DNA of 20,892 bases from an uncultured Collinsella sp. (GTDB lineage Bacteria; Actinomycetota; Coriobacteriia; Coriobacteriales; Coriobacteriaceae), in NCBI GenBank assembly GCA_902478945.1, contig CABSMX010000029.1, forward strand, positions 1 to 20,892. Direction: 5' to 3'. The notes beneath the pieces were generated by a model. It saw nothing but the letters and a program-made list of their open reading frames with translations. It had not been told where the DNA came from and did not search any database. Of the stretch, positions 6,303 to 15,311 are shown piece by piece. The translations under genes and the position numbers were made by a program. The first letter of the stretch is position 1. Each line of letters opens with the position of its first letter.

Positions 6303-9300
6303 TTAGCGCTTGCGGCGCTTGGTCGCAGCGATGCCGGCCGCGGCAACGGTTGCGCCGGCGATGCTCAGAGCAGCGACCGTCATCGCGGCGGAGTCACCCG
6401 TGCTGGCGAGCTCCATGCCACCGGACTTCTTGCCGTTCTTGCCCTTACCCTTGGACTTGTTCGTCGTCACCGTGGTCGTCGTCGAAGTCGAACCGCCCGC
6501 AGGGACCCCGGCGCCACCAGAGCCATCCGTACCGCCACCCTGCTCGCCGCCGTCAGGCGTCGGCTCGGGCTCTGGCTTCAGACTGGGATCGGGCGTCGGC
6601 TCAGGCGCCGCCTCATCGGTCACCGTAATCGTAATGTTCAGACGCTCGGAATACTCGCTGTATGACATGCCAGGGCGCTGTGCCGCAATGCGCACATACA
6701 TGTTGCTATCGAGCGCAATAGGCTCGGTGTACTTTACGCGGCCTTCGTCACGGCAGGGGCAGGTGTCGTTGGTGGTGTACCAAATCGTCGTGCCATCCTC
6801 GGCAGAAAGCTCCAGCTTCGTGCCCTTGGGAACCGTAATGTAATTCTCCTTGGGCGACCATGCACCAAACGTCGTCGCACCAATCGTCGCCACCGGTCGC
6901 GCCGGTCGCACTGCCTCGGCAGACACGCGAACATCGACCTGCTTGGACAGCGCCGTGCCGTCCACCGCCGCCGTCAACGTCGTCAAACCGGGCAGAGCAC
7001 CATGCAGCACAAACGTCGCCGCGCCATCCTCGCCCGTCACGGCCTGGGTGGCATCGACAGAGCAGATAGCCGAGGACTCCAGCCCAACACTAACCCTTGC
7101 GCCCGCAAACGGCTTGCCCGCCTTATCGGTCACGTGCGCCACCAGCTCAAAGTCACTGCCCTCAAGCATGGTCACGGCCTGCTCCACGTTGAGCTTGAGC
7201 TTGTCGGCACGAACGCCCACGACAAGCTCGCCACTTGCCCAGCGCGCCATGGCCGCGCCGGCGTAGTTGCGAGCACCGTCGAGCTCAAACGCCACCGTCG
7301 AGCCCGCCTCACGCGCATCGGCATAGCGAATACGCAGCACGCGCGACAGCGGCTTGCCATTGGGATCGTCCTGTTTGTCGAGCCACGTATACGTCACGTC
7401 GCCCAAGCCCTGCGCGCACAATGCGACCAGGGCATCGTCGCTCGCATCCATATACTGCGCAAACTCAACCTCGACGCAATCGGTGTAGGCATGGGCCGAA
7501 GCCACCTCGGGCGCCGCCGTCGACACCAAGCCAATGTTCACCTCAGTCTGAATCGGCGGCACGCGCAGCCAAGCCGAACGCGCCTCCTCATACCTGTCCT
7601 TGGTCACGCGCACCTGATACCAGCCGGTCGGCGTATTCCAGTTGTACGCACCGTCCGCACCCGTTGCAAGCGGATTGTCCTGCTCATACTCCTCGGCATC
7701 CCAACGCACTGCATTGGTACCGGCCGCATCGTCGGCGCTCCACAGCTCAACCGTCGCGCCTTCAACCGTATTGGACAGCAGACCCTCGTACACCACGCCC
7801 GCAGGGTCGGGTGCAGCCCTGGCGGCCACATTGCGATAACGCGCCTCAAAAATCGACTGCATCTTCTCGTCCGAGATCAAGCCGTCCTTGTTGGCCTTGT
7901 AGACCTCGGCATCGGTCAGCTCGCCCCAGTTGACCGTAATACGATTCTGGCACGCGCGCTCCACCTGCTCGCAGGCAACATCATAGGCGCATTCGGCATT
8001 GGTCAGCTTAATCGCGCGCTCCGAACCTACGCTGGTCGAAGCCGCGTCATAGGCAGCGCCCACCACGGTACCCGCCGAACCGGCCGTCAGCACGCCGGCG
8101 ATTGTCATAATGGAGCCCACTGCCACATCGGTGCTGTCGTGGCAGAGCTGGCGATACAGCAGATCCTCAAACGCACGCGCCTTCTCCATGACGTCACGCA
8201 GCGCGTAAATGCACTTCCAGTCGTCCTCGGTCTTCTCGGGCTTGGCAAGCAAGCGCGTGTGCTGAAGCTCATAGCCCTCGCGCTCGCCCTTCACCTTCTG
8301 CATACGGACGTTCACGTTCTCCCAGTTCTTGCTGGCATCGTTCACGCCGTAAATGCCGGTAAAGATGCCGATACCCTGGGTCGCCGCGGGAAACGCCTGG
8401 CCGGCCGCCTTCCACGCATCGGTCTTAAAGACCTGTCCGAACATCTCGCATTCAATCTTATAGCTCTTGAGCGAACGGATCGTGCGGATGAGCTTCATAT
8501 GGGCGCTCACGTCGCCGTTGCGCTTCCAGGCCATGAGCCATCCGCGCACCTTGGAGTTGTTGAGGCTATGGACCACATTCCAGTTGTCGTACAGGTTGTC
8601 CAGAATGTCGCACTGCATGGCGATCGAGTTAAACAGAAGCGCCTGGTTCTTGTTGTTATTGGAGTTCTCGATAAATTCCGACTCGATATAGGCCGTCTGC
8701 TCGCCATCGGGCGCGGCGACCTTAAAGCCCTTGACGGTATCGTCATCAGCCGCCTTGTAGCTCAGCGAGCTGCCGAGCACCTGGCCCAAATCGTTAAACC
8801 CGCTCGTCGACTGGCCGTTGTACTCGCTGGCCTTAATGCCCGCACACTTGTTGAGCGCCGCAGCGGTTGCGTCATTCCAGCTTCCGTATTGGTTGAGCTG
8901 GCCGATACCCATCGACTGGCCCACCAGATCCTCGGCCTGCTGGGCAATAAACTCCGCTCGCGATGCATGGTCGACGAGCTCCTTGATGGCGGCCGCATCC
9001 GCAGCGTTCGCGCCCTGGGCCGCCGCGAGTTCCTGATACCAATCCTCGCTGGTGCCGTAAGCATCCTCAAAGATCATCTTGTCCACATTGACGCCATAGC
9101 TGTCGCCCTGCTGGGTCAGCAGCGCCGACGACCCGCCGACCGCGGCCTTGAGCTCAGTCGCAAACTGCGCGGCCTCGTCGTTGCCAGCACCATCACCCTC
9201 GCCGTCGCTGGCGGCAGGGGCGCGACGAGCCTTACGCGCAGCTCCACCTTGGGCTTCGTCCTCTTTACCGTCCTTGTCCTCTTCGGCAAACGCATCGGCG

Positions 9301-12300
9301 ACCATCTGGTCAATCGCGTCGTTAAAGGCCTCGTCGACATCATTAAACGAGTTATCCATCATATACTCGTGCCACTGCTGCACGGCATTCGAGAACTCCT
9401 GCTGGCGCTCCTCGGCCGCGGCGGAATGCTTTTTGGCCGAAGCTTTGGCGTCAAAACTCAGCATGGTCATAAGCTGGGCATTGGAGATGCGGTAGGTCTG
9501 CGGCATAAAGATTTGCTCAAAGTTGCCGCAGTTCACATAGGTCGAGTCATTCGCCTTGTTAAACTCGTCGAGCAGCTTAAGGTAACCCTCGTCCACATAC
9601 TCCGCGACATAGCGCACACGGGTGCCCTCGCGCGACTTTTGAGTCAGAGGAATCGTCACCGTCTTGCCATCCACGCAGTCCACGTACAGGTCGAGCGTGT
9701 CGGCGGCCTCTTCGTTTCCCACCTCGAGCGTGATATCGAACGTCCAGTAGGCGTTCTTCTTTTGCGGCAGATGATGGAAGGTCCACAGACTCTTGCCGGT
9801 GTCCTTGCCATCCTTGACCAGGTTTTGCGTACCGCCACGATACGTCACATCAAAGTTCCAGACCGAAGCGCCCGGAACATAGCGCACATAGTTGCGAGCC
9901 GTCACCTCTGCGGCAGCGGCGGCGACATCGGTCGAGCCCACGCGCGCCTCGAGCGTCACACGCTCGGCGGCAAGCGTATCCTGCGGCAGGTCGTATTCAA
10001 TCTTGGCACGACCGAGTTTATTGGTCTTGCCGGTGTACTTTGCAGCCGACGAGCCCGTCCCCACGGTGAGCTGCACGCTCTTGCCCGGCGCTGCATAAAC
10101 GTAGGCCACATTGCCCAGCAGGCTGTGAACGTCGGTGTTGTCGACCTCGATGCGCGATCCACTAACCTCGAGTGTGGTGCTTCCCAGCGGCAATGTCACC
10201 TCGCCCAGCGTAATGAGCGGCGAGACGGCATAGATGCCCGCGGCCTTAGGCTTAAAGCGCACAAACACATCGGCGCCCATGCCCTTCTTCATATTGAGAA
10301 CGAGGTTGTCGCCCTCCCAAGTTGTGTTAGCCCACATGGCATCGGAGCAGGCGTCGGCTTCGCGAGCGCCTGCGGACACATCCTCGACGGCATCCTTGGC
10401 CAGCGGAATCTCAATCTTGGCAGCCTGGCTGTCCTTGAGCTCGTAATGAATGCGCAGCTCGGTCTCCGCGCCAACGACCGCGGACGAATCAGCGATAACC
10501 GAGCCCGCCGTCAGCCCGCGCTCGGCACGATACGTCTCCACGTCAAACGTGGGGACGTCGAGCGTCACGTCGAGCTGCTTGCCGTCCTCAATCTTCACCT
10601 GCTTTTGCGCGATATGCTTACCCACGGTCAGCCCTAGGCGGCTAAACGTGGAATAGCTCGTCGCTTGGATGTCGTAGCTCGTCTTGTTAAAGGCGACGAT
10701 GGTGTACGAACCGGCCTTAAGGCGCGGCGTCTCGGCCTTCATGATAGGCGTGGTGCCATCGTCTTCGTAACCCATCAGATAGGTGACGCCGTCGGCGACC
10801 AGCTTGCCGTCGGACGTACGGAACACCAGCACGCGGTTAGCGCCCTGGTAGTCGCCCTTGGTCGCGACCGTCGCCGTGCCCCAGGGCTTCAAGTCGATAT
10901 CGACCTTGCCGGCCGAGGGCTTCACCGTCGCCGTCGCCCCACCCAGCTTGAGGCTGTCTTTGGGCTCGAGCGTTATCTCCAGATCCTGGTCCGCGTCGGC
11001 AATGGCCTGCGACACCACGAGCGCTGTGCCCTGGATACGGAAGTCGTTTTCCTTGTCACCCTTGGCAGGCTTAAGCGTCTTGCCGCCGCTCTTCACCGTC
11101 AGATCGATGTTATCGAGACTATCGAGCTCAATGCGTTCGGTCTTATCCTGGCCCACAATCGGTTCAAGATAGCCCACGTTGAGCTCAATCGCGCGCGAAG
11201 CCGGAATCTTGGTAAAGTCCTCCGCCTTAATCTCTCCGATATTCCATGTGCCCGTCATCTGGTCGCCCGGGCGCGCCAGCACCATGTCATAGTAACCGCT
11301 GAGCGAAATGCGCAGGGTGGCTGCCGTCTTGGAGAGAGCGTCCGCTGTAAAGCTGCCGTCATCGCCAACCGCCAGCGGCGTGGACTGCCCCGCCTGCACG
11401 AGCACGGCCGCCGCGCCCTGGGGAAGTTTGCCCGTGATCTGGGCCGCCTCGCCCATCCACTCAAACGTGTAGGCAGGCTTCGAGGAATCGACGGAGTCCT
11501 TGCGATCGGCCACGGCATCGGCAAGCTTTTTGACCATCGAGGGGTTGCCAGCCGAATCGGTCGCATAGGCATAGATGGTCTGGCCTTCACTGAAGGGAAT
11601 CGCATACGTTACGCCATCGATTGTCACGCGCTCATTATAGTCGCCCGGATAGCCCGCCTCACCAAACTGAAGATCGGGGTTCATCACGCGCAGGGCAACG
11701 GCATTATGGTTCGTCTCGTTTCCGTATCTCGTGTTCTCAAAAGCTCCCCACTCTATCATTTCCACGCTTTTGGGTAGCACAATCTCTTTGCCGGCAATCG
11801 CAGGATCAAGAGAGGCGAACGCGAGCGCCCCGATAGATTTGACACCATCGCCAATCGTCACCGACGACACATGCGAGCACCCGTCAAAGGCATAGCGCTC
11901 AATCCGCTCCACCGTGCCCGGCACGTTGATCTGCGTAAAGGTGAGTACCGTTGTGTCCGAGACATAGAACTGCGGTACGCCGCAATTGGCGAAGGCGCGA
12001 TAGTCGATAGTCTTAATCGAAGGCGGCAGCGTTGCCACCACATTGTCGTCAAGTTGTTCGCAGCCCTCAAAGGCCTGCTCGGGAATCGTGGTAAAGGCCG
12101 CGTTGTTGGGCCAGGTCACCGTGTGAAGTGTCTTGCTTCCGGTAAACGCATTCCAGCCCAGTTCCTCAACCGAATCGGGCAGTGCGATTTCCTTGATGCT
12201 GCTGCCGCCCAAACCGCCCACAGAGCGGATATGCGAATCGGGGGCAAACGTAATTGATGTGAGCGCAACGTTTCCCATGCCCTTAAGACTCACGACATTT

Positions 12301-12923
12301 TTGCCGTCGATGGTCGAGGGCACCTCCAACGTGGTAATGCCCGCGTCGCCATACTCGATAGAAATTTCGTTGGTGAGGCTATCGATCGAGAAGTAGTACT
12401 GCGCGGGAGTCTGCTCGCCGGCCACGTAGCCATCATCGTATTCGCCTTTTACGCCCGTAGCGCCCTTCGAGGTCATCCAGAGCCCAAGATCCTCATTCCA
12501 AGTTGCTTCGGCTTCGGCGGTCTCCTCCTGCTTCTGCTGCTCGGCGAGTTCCTTGCCCTCGACAAGATCAGTGGCGAGCGTACCCGCAGGTGTGCTCTCG
12601 GTCTGCCCGGCGCCCGTTAGGCCCGCCGCCGATGCAATCTCGGAGGGCGGGGGCGTAGGGGTATCACCGCTATCGAGCACTGTGGGGTCGGCGGCGCCGG
12701 CATCGGGCGCGGGGTCGGCGGAAGCAGAGTCTGACGTTTGGGCGTCAGCCGAATCGGCGGGAGCGGCGTCGGCTGCTTGGCCGTTATCCGTCTGCACAAA
12801 AGTGCCGTCGGTGTTGAGGGCCTCAGCAAACGCGCCCGCGGGAAACGAACCCGTCACCATCGCGAGGGTCACCGTGGCAACCGTCAGCCGTCGGCAAAGC
12901 GCTCGAGCAGTAGTCCACCTCAT
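6303..12923 (-). CDS. Giant wall-anchored surface protein: BspA-type LRR, Ig-like domains, LASTG anchor (2206 aa)
   Basis: Predicted exported protein bound to the cell wall; probably an adhesin or host/matrix-binding factor (inference). Order: signal peptide 1-33 ending AFA; an Ala/Asp/Pro-rich stretch to about 140; BspA-like leucine-rich repeats about 187-410 (repeated IP/LP-x-SV-x-x-I-x-x-x-AF units); beta-rich and carboxypeptidase-regulatory-like modules; an acidic/basic linker near 1220-1240 (KARRAPAAS); a helix-rich central part with a Gly/Ala hydrophobic stretch near 1600; a carboxypeptidase-regulatory-like module about 1705-1797 (VVYEGLL...VRWDAEEY...NIGL); an SbsA-like module; an Ig-like domain about 1895-2000; a chitobiase C-terminal-like module 2010-2097 (IWYTTNDTCPC); a Pro/Gly/Thr linker; and LASTG (2172-2176), a hydrophobic helix and KRRKR. 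The ATG at 12923 is chosen because AAAGGA lies seven bases upstream; the GTG at 12947 would add eight residues. A dyad operator lies 61 bases further upstream. Confidence 0.9.
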   Translation of the reverse strand: MRWTTARALCRRLTVATVTLAMVTGSFPAGAFAEALNTDGTFVQTDNGQAADAAPADSADAQTSDSASADPAPDAGAADPTVLDSGDTPTPPPSEIASAAGLTGAGQTESTPAGTLATDLVEGKELAEQQKQEETAEAEATWNEDLGLWMTSKGATGVKGEYDDGYVAGEQTPAQYYFSIDSLTNEISIEYGDAGITTLEVPSTIDGKNVVSLKGMGNVALTSITFAPDSHIRSVGGLGGSSIKEIALPDSVEELGWNAFTGSKTLHTVTWPNNAAFTTIPEQAFEGCEQLDDNVVATLPPSIKTIDYRAFANCGVPQFYVSDTTVLTFTQINVPGTVERIERYAFDGCSHVSSVTIGDGVKSIGALAFASLDPAIAGKEIVLPKSVEMIEWGAFENTRYGNETNHNAVALRVMNPDLQFGEAGYPGDYNERVTIDGVTYAIPFSEGQTIYAYATDSAGNPSMVKKLADAVADRKDSVDSSKPAYTFEWMGEAAQITGKLPQGAAAVLVQAGQSTPLAVGDDGSFTADALSKTAATLRISLSGYYDMVLARPGDQMTGTWNIGEIKAEDFTKIPASRAIELNVGYLEPIVGQDKTERIELDSLDNIDLTVKSGGKTLKPAKGDKENDFRIQGTALVVSQAIADADQDLEITLEPKDSLKLGGATATVKPSAGKVDIDLKPWGTATVATKGDYQGANRVLVFRTSDGKLVADGVTYLMGYEDDGTTPIMKAETPRLKAGSYTIVAFNKTSYDIQATSYSTFSRLGLTVGKHIAQKQVKIEDGKQLDVTLDVPTFDVETYRAERGLTAGSVIADSSAVVGAETELRIHYELKDSQAAKIEIPLAKDAVEDVSAGAREADACSDAMWANTTWEGDNLVLNMKKGMGADVFVRFKPKAAGIYAVSPLITLGEVTLPLGSTTLEVSGSRIEVDNTDVHSLLGNVAYVYAAPGKSVQLTVGTGSSAAKYTGKTNKLGRAKIEYDLPQDTLAAERVTLEARVGSTDVAAAAAEVTARNYVRYVPGASVWNFDVTYRGGTQNLVKDGKDTGKSLWTFHHLPQKKNAYWTFDITLEVGNEEAADTLDLYVDCVDGKTVTIPLTQKSREGTRVRYVAEYVDEGYLKLLDEFNKANDSTYVNCGNFEQIFMPQTYRISNAQLMTMLSFDAKASAKKHSAAAEERQQEFSNAVQQWHEYMMDNSFNDVDEAFNDAIDQMVADAFAEEDKDGKEDEAQGGAARKARRAPAASDGEGDGAGNDEAAQFATELKAAVGGSSALLTQQGDSYGVNVDKMIFEDAYGTSEDWYQELAAAQGANAADAAAIKELVDHASRAEFIAQQAEDLVGQSMGIGQLNQYGSWNDATAAALNKCAGIKASEYNGQSTSGFNDLGQVLGSSLSYKAADDDTVKGFKVAAPDGEQTAYIESEFIENSNNNKNQALLFNSIAMQCDILDNLYDNWNVVHSLNNSKVRGWLMAWKRNGDVSAHMKLIRTIRSLKSYKIECEMFGQVFKTDAWKAAGQAFPAATQGIGIFTGIYGVNDASKNWENVNVRMQKVKGEREGYELQHTRLLAKPEKTEDDWKCIYALRDVMEKARAFEDLLYRQLCHDSTDVAVGSIMTIAGVLTAGSAGTVVGAAYDAASTSVGSERAIKLTNAECAYDVACEQVERACQNRITVNWGELTDAEVYKANKDGLISDEKMQSIFEARYRNVAARAAPDPAGVVYEGLLSNTVEGATVELWSADDAAGTNAVRWDAEEYEQDNPLATGADGAYNWNTPTGWYQVRVTKDRYEEARSAWLRVPPIQTEVNIGLVSTAAPEVASAHAYTDCVEVEFAQYMDASDDALVALCAQGLGDVTYTWLDKQDDPNGKPLSRVLRIRYADAREAGSTVAFELDGARNYAGAAMARWASGELVVGVRADKLKLNVEQAVTMLEGSDFELVAHVTDKAGKPFAGARVSVGLESSAICSVDATQAVTGEDGAATFVLHGALPGLTTLTAAVDGTALSKQVDVRVSAEAVRPARPVATIGATTFGAWSPKENYITVPKGTKLELSAEDGTTIWYTTNDTCPCRDEGRVKYTEPIALDSNMYVRIAAQRPGMSYSEYSERLNITITVTDEAAPEPTPDPSLKPEPEPTPDGGEQGGGTDGSGGAGVPAGGSTSTTTTVTTNKSKGKGKNGKKSGGMELASTGDSAAMTVAALSIAGATVAAAGIAATKRRKR

Positions 12924-12983
12924 GGTCGTTCCTTTCCTGCAAACCAAAAGTCATCCAGCGTAATCGTTGTCCAAAAACAAAGC

Positions 12984-13017
12984 GAACGGTAGGTTCATAT
13001 ATACGAACCTACCGTTC
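12984..13017. promoter_or_regulatory. Dyad operator upstream of the 2206-aa surface gene
   Basis: GAACGGTAGGTTC (12984-12996) and GAACCTACCGTTC (13005-13017) are perfect 13-bp arms around the 8-bp centre ATATATAC. It shares TAGGTTC-N8-GAACCTA with the dyad at 15312-15339. In both cases TCTACCTGCG follows close by on the plus strand (13016-13025 here). Its position 61-94 bases before the start codon suits an operator. A -10 could overlap the AT-rich centre on the minus strand. Confidence 0.7.
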
Positions 13018-13026
13018 TACCTGCGC

Positions 13027-13064
13027 AAACCACCACAAAGGGGACAGGCACCTTTACGGTGGTT
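13027..13064. repeat. GGGGACAG palindrome, copy 2 (ACCACCAC arms)
   Basis: AACCACCACAAAGG pairs with CCTTTACGGTGGTT with two central mismatches, around GGACAGGCA. It lies 22 bases from Array B, the same relation as copy 1 to Array A (21 bases), so it belongs to the duplicated tail cassette. It sits between Array B and the dyad operator in the gap 12924-13259, which holds no supported gene. Confidence 0.85.
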
Positions 13065-13086
13065 CTGGACTCGGCCGGTCGGTTTG

Positions 13087-13222
13087 TCTCGATCTGTAAC
13101 AGCTAGAGGTCAAATTCCCCGCTTGGTGTTACAGATCGAGACATTAGATTGGCGGCCATTCGGTTCATCTCAATCTGTAACATCTAGAGCCGTTTTGGGC
13201 AGTTTGGTGTTACAGATCGAGA
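13087..13222. repeat. Array B: four 15-bp sites in alternating orientation, 40/41-bp period
   Basis: TCTC(A/G)ATCTGTAACA starts at 13087 and 13168, and its reverse complement at 13127 and 13208. Spacers are 25, 26 and 25 bp, the same as sites 3-6 of Array A. The first two spacers are clearly homologous to those at 6145 and 6185. It lies 37 bases beyond the stop of the 651-aa surface gene on the minus strand. Array A has one extra 80-bp unit (6050-6129). Confidence 0.9.
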
Positions 13223-13259
13223 TTTTGCTGAAGCCGAGAATAGGCGCCGTCACCAAAAC

Positions 13260-15215
13260 CTAGCGCTTGCGGCGCTTGGTCGCGGCATCGCCGGCGGCGG
13301 CTACGGTTGCGCCGGCGATGCCTAGGGCGGCGACCGTCATCGCGGTGGTATCCCCTGTGGTAGCCAGGACAGCATCGCCCTTCTTGGCCTGCGTGGTTTT
13401 CTCAACCGTCTTGGTCGTGGCGGTTGTCGTGGCCGGCTTGGCCGCGGGCTTCACCCCAGGCTGCGGCGTCGGCTTGGGATCCGGCGTAGGCTGCGGATCG
13501 GGAGTCGACGTGGCTTCAGGCGTAAAGGTCAGATCGGTGTTGAGCCACAGGGTGTAGATCCAGCCGCTGTCCTCATCGGATACGCTATCCGCGACCTGGT
13601 AGCCGCACTCCCGGCCGTTGATCACCAGCTTGGTGTCGGGCGTAAAGTAGAAGCCGCGCGCGGACTTGAGGTAGATGCCGTAGCGATAGGTCACGCCAGG
13701 CTTAAAGACGTCGATGTGATTCGTGATGTTCTGATCCCAGAAATCCACGGAGTTCACTTCGCTGCCGTCGCTACCCGTCCAGAACTCACACTGAGGAAGG
13801 GAGTTGGAGCCCGTCGGAACATTCGCCGTAAAGACCGGCTTATCGCCCGCCTTGAAGGTGGTCGTGGCGCCGTTGATCTCTATAACGTCGATGGCCCGCC
13901 ATTCGTCGATCGGCTGCTCGCACACCATATTGTCAGCGTTTGGCGCGAAGACGCCGTTGACGGTCTTTACGTGGTGCACCCAATGACCGTTGACGTTCAT
14001 ATTGCAGTCATCGGCCACGGTATTGTCGCCCTTGAGCCTCAGCTCAACGGAGTACATGTAGAACTTACCATCTTCGAAGTGTTCAATCCTCCTCGCGCCC
14101 GTCGGATACTTGGCAGGGTCGGAATACCAGAAGGCAACGGGCGTGAGCCCCGTAGGGTCGCTGGCATCCATCTCTTCCCAGCACTCGTAGGCGATCTCGT
14201 ACTTGTCGGCATCGGCAGCGGGGACCGTCGCAGTCGCGCGCGGCGCCTCGCCGGGCGCGTAGTCGGTCTTCACGTCGTTGACATTCAGGTTATGGAGGGC
14301 TTCGTTTTCCGATGCAACAAGCGTAATTTCGCTATTGATGGCATAGCGGAGGTAATAATCGTACCTGGTTTCGTTGACGATAGTCGAGCTGCCTTCATAG
14401 TCAGTTCCGGTATACTCCAGTGCCGAGCCAATATAGAGAGCCTCATTGCGCGTGAGTCGATACGAGCCGCCTGCCGCGCCACCCGTAAAGGTCAGCGTCA
14501 GCCTCATGTAATCGCCAGCGGGTTCGAAGCGAGCCGTCACGTCGGACATGGATGCATCCTGAACTTCGACCAGAGTGCCCGAAGCGGCATCGGCCCTGTA
14601 GTACTTAACCTCGACGACTTCGCTCGCAAGCGCTTCTGGAATGCCACCCTCAACATCGGGAAAATCGTGGGTATACGGCTGGCCCTTTTCGAGTGTGACA
14701 TTGCACGGAAGCACACAGTCCGTGTAGCGGGGAACCACGGTCGTATTGACCCTAACGTCGCTGCCGCCAACAACATCGGTCACACCGCAGGGCATGATGG
14801 CGTTGTTTGCCGACGAGCTGTCGGTGCCACCAAGAGAGCCATCTTGGTTGACAGCAACCGTATCGTTCACCGTTGCCGCCGGTGCGTCCTGCTGATCTTG
14901 CTGAGCTTCTGCCGTGGACGGTGCCGCCGGAGCCGCGTCAGTCATCGGCGCAGCCGGAGCCACCGGTACCGGCGCCGGAGCCGCCGTATCCTCCGCAACC
15001 GTCGGCGTCACCGGAGCCGCGGCAACCTCATCCGTCCCAGCGGCGGGATCGGCGCATTCCGTCGCCAGCGCCACGCTCGGCAGCAGCAACTGACCGACCA
15101 TAAGCGCACACGCGCCGGCGCAAGCTATTTTGGCACCCACACAACGCCAGGTACCGTGAACCAGCGAGCAGGTGGACTCACGTTGAGCTTGCTTGTCAAA
15201 GTGGCTTACGTTCAT
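13260..15215 (-). CDS. Wall-anchored surface protein with two related beta domains and LATTG anchor (651 aa)
   Basis: Predicted exported, wall-linked protein of unknown binding function. A signal peptide covers about 1-51 (hydrophobic GAKIACAGACALMVGQLLL, cleavage after ALA). An Ala/Pro/Thr-rich stalk runs to about 115, then a beta-rich region. Two related units follow at about 308-413 and 440-561, both of the type with a Phe/Tyr-rich Y-x-Y-x-V/I-x-L-x-x-(aromatic) strand (FYMYSVELRLKG; YRYGIYLKSARGFYF), and both ending near an NG-x-(W/E)C turn. After a Pro/Lys/Thr linker come LATTG (617-621), a hydrophobic helix and KRRKR. The last 35 residues are nearly the same as in the 2206-aa protein, except that Asp643 interrupts the hydrophobic helix. 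The ATG at 15215 is chosen for its AAGGAGG ribosome site; an upstream in-frame start at 15299 would translate through the palindrome 15242-15276 and is unlikely. Confidence 0.88.
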   Translation of the reverse strand: MNVSHFDKQAQRESTCSLVHGTWRCVGAKIACAGACALMVGQLLLPSVALATECADPAAGTDEVAAAPVTPTVAEDTAAPAPVPVAPAAPMTDAAPAAPSTAEAQQDQQDAPAATVNDTVAVNQDGSLGGTDSSSANNAIMPCGVTDVVGGSDVRVNTTVVPRYTDCVLPCNVTLEKGQPYTHDFPDVEGGIPEALASEVVEVKYYRADAASGTLVEVQDASMSDVTARFEPAGDYMRLTLTFTGGAAGGSYRLTRNEALYIGSALEYTGTDYEGSSTIVNETRYDYYLRYAINSEITLVASENEALHNLNVNDVKTDYAPGEAPRATATVPAADADKYEIAYECWEEMDASDPTGLTPVAFWYSDPAKYPTGARRIEHFEDGKFYMYSVELRLKGDNTVADDCNMNVNGHWVHHVKTVNGVFAPNADNMVCEQPIDEWRAIDVIEINGATTTFKAGDKPVFTANVPTGSNSLPQCEFWTGSDGSEVNSVDFWDQNITNHIDVFKPGVTYRYGIYLKSARGFYFTPDTKLVINGRECGYQVADSVSDEDSGWIYTLWLNTDLTFTPEATSTPDPQPTPDPKPTPQPGVKPAAKPATTTATTKTVEKTTQAKKGDAVLATTGDTTAMTVAALGIAGATVAAAGDAATKRRKR

Positions 15216-15241
15216 AACGGCCTCCTTGGTCGTAGGGACAT

Positions 15242-15276
15242 ACCACCACAAAGGTGCCTGTCCCCTTTGTGGTGGT
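15242..15276. repeat. GGGGACAG palindrome, copy 3 (inverted core)
   Basis: ACCACCACAAAGG (15242-15254) pairs perfectly with 15264-15276 around TGCCTGTCC. The core is in the opposite orientation to copies 1 and 2. It lies in the presumed 5' leader of the 651-aa surface gene, only 26 bases from its start codon, so as RNA it would form a stable hairpin close to the ribosome site. Confidence 0.85.
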
Positions 15277-15311
15277 CCTGTACCACCAAGATGTACCAAA
15301 TGACTCCATAT

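Noticed and set aside
6034..6306. Plus-strand ORF through Array A, and a similar one at 12967-13263, with alike translations (SQSVT...LQIE...)
   Set aside because: The similarity follows from the duplicated DNA cassette; the 81-bp double step keeps frame by chance (one step is 80 bp), there is no ribosome site, and several changes alter residues. Kept only as a weak possibility.
7002..10637. 1211-aa open frame on the plus strand opposite the giant surface gene
   Set aside because: It is antisense to a gene with a signal peptide, domains and anchor; long antisense frames are common in GC-rich DNA and its translation is low-complexity Arg/His/Leu-rich.
15216..15299. Upstream start extending the 651-aa surface protein by 28 residues
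   Set aside because: The extension is a translation of the palindrome 15242-15276, while AAGGAGG stands right before the ATG at 15215.
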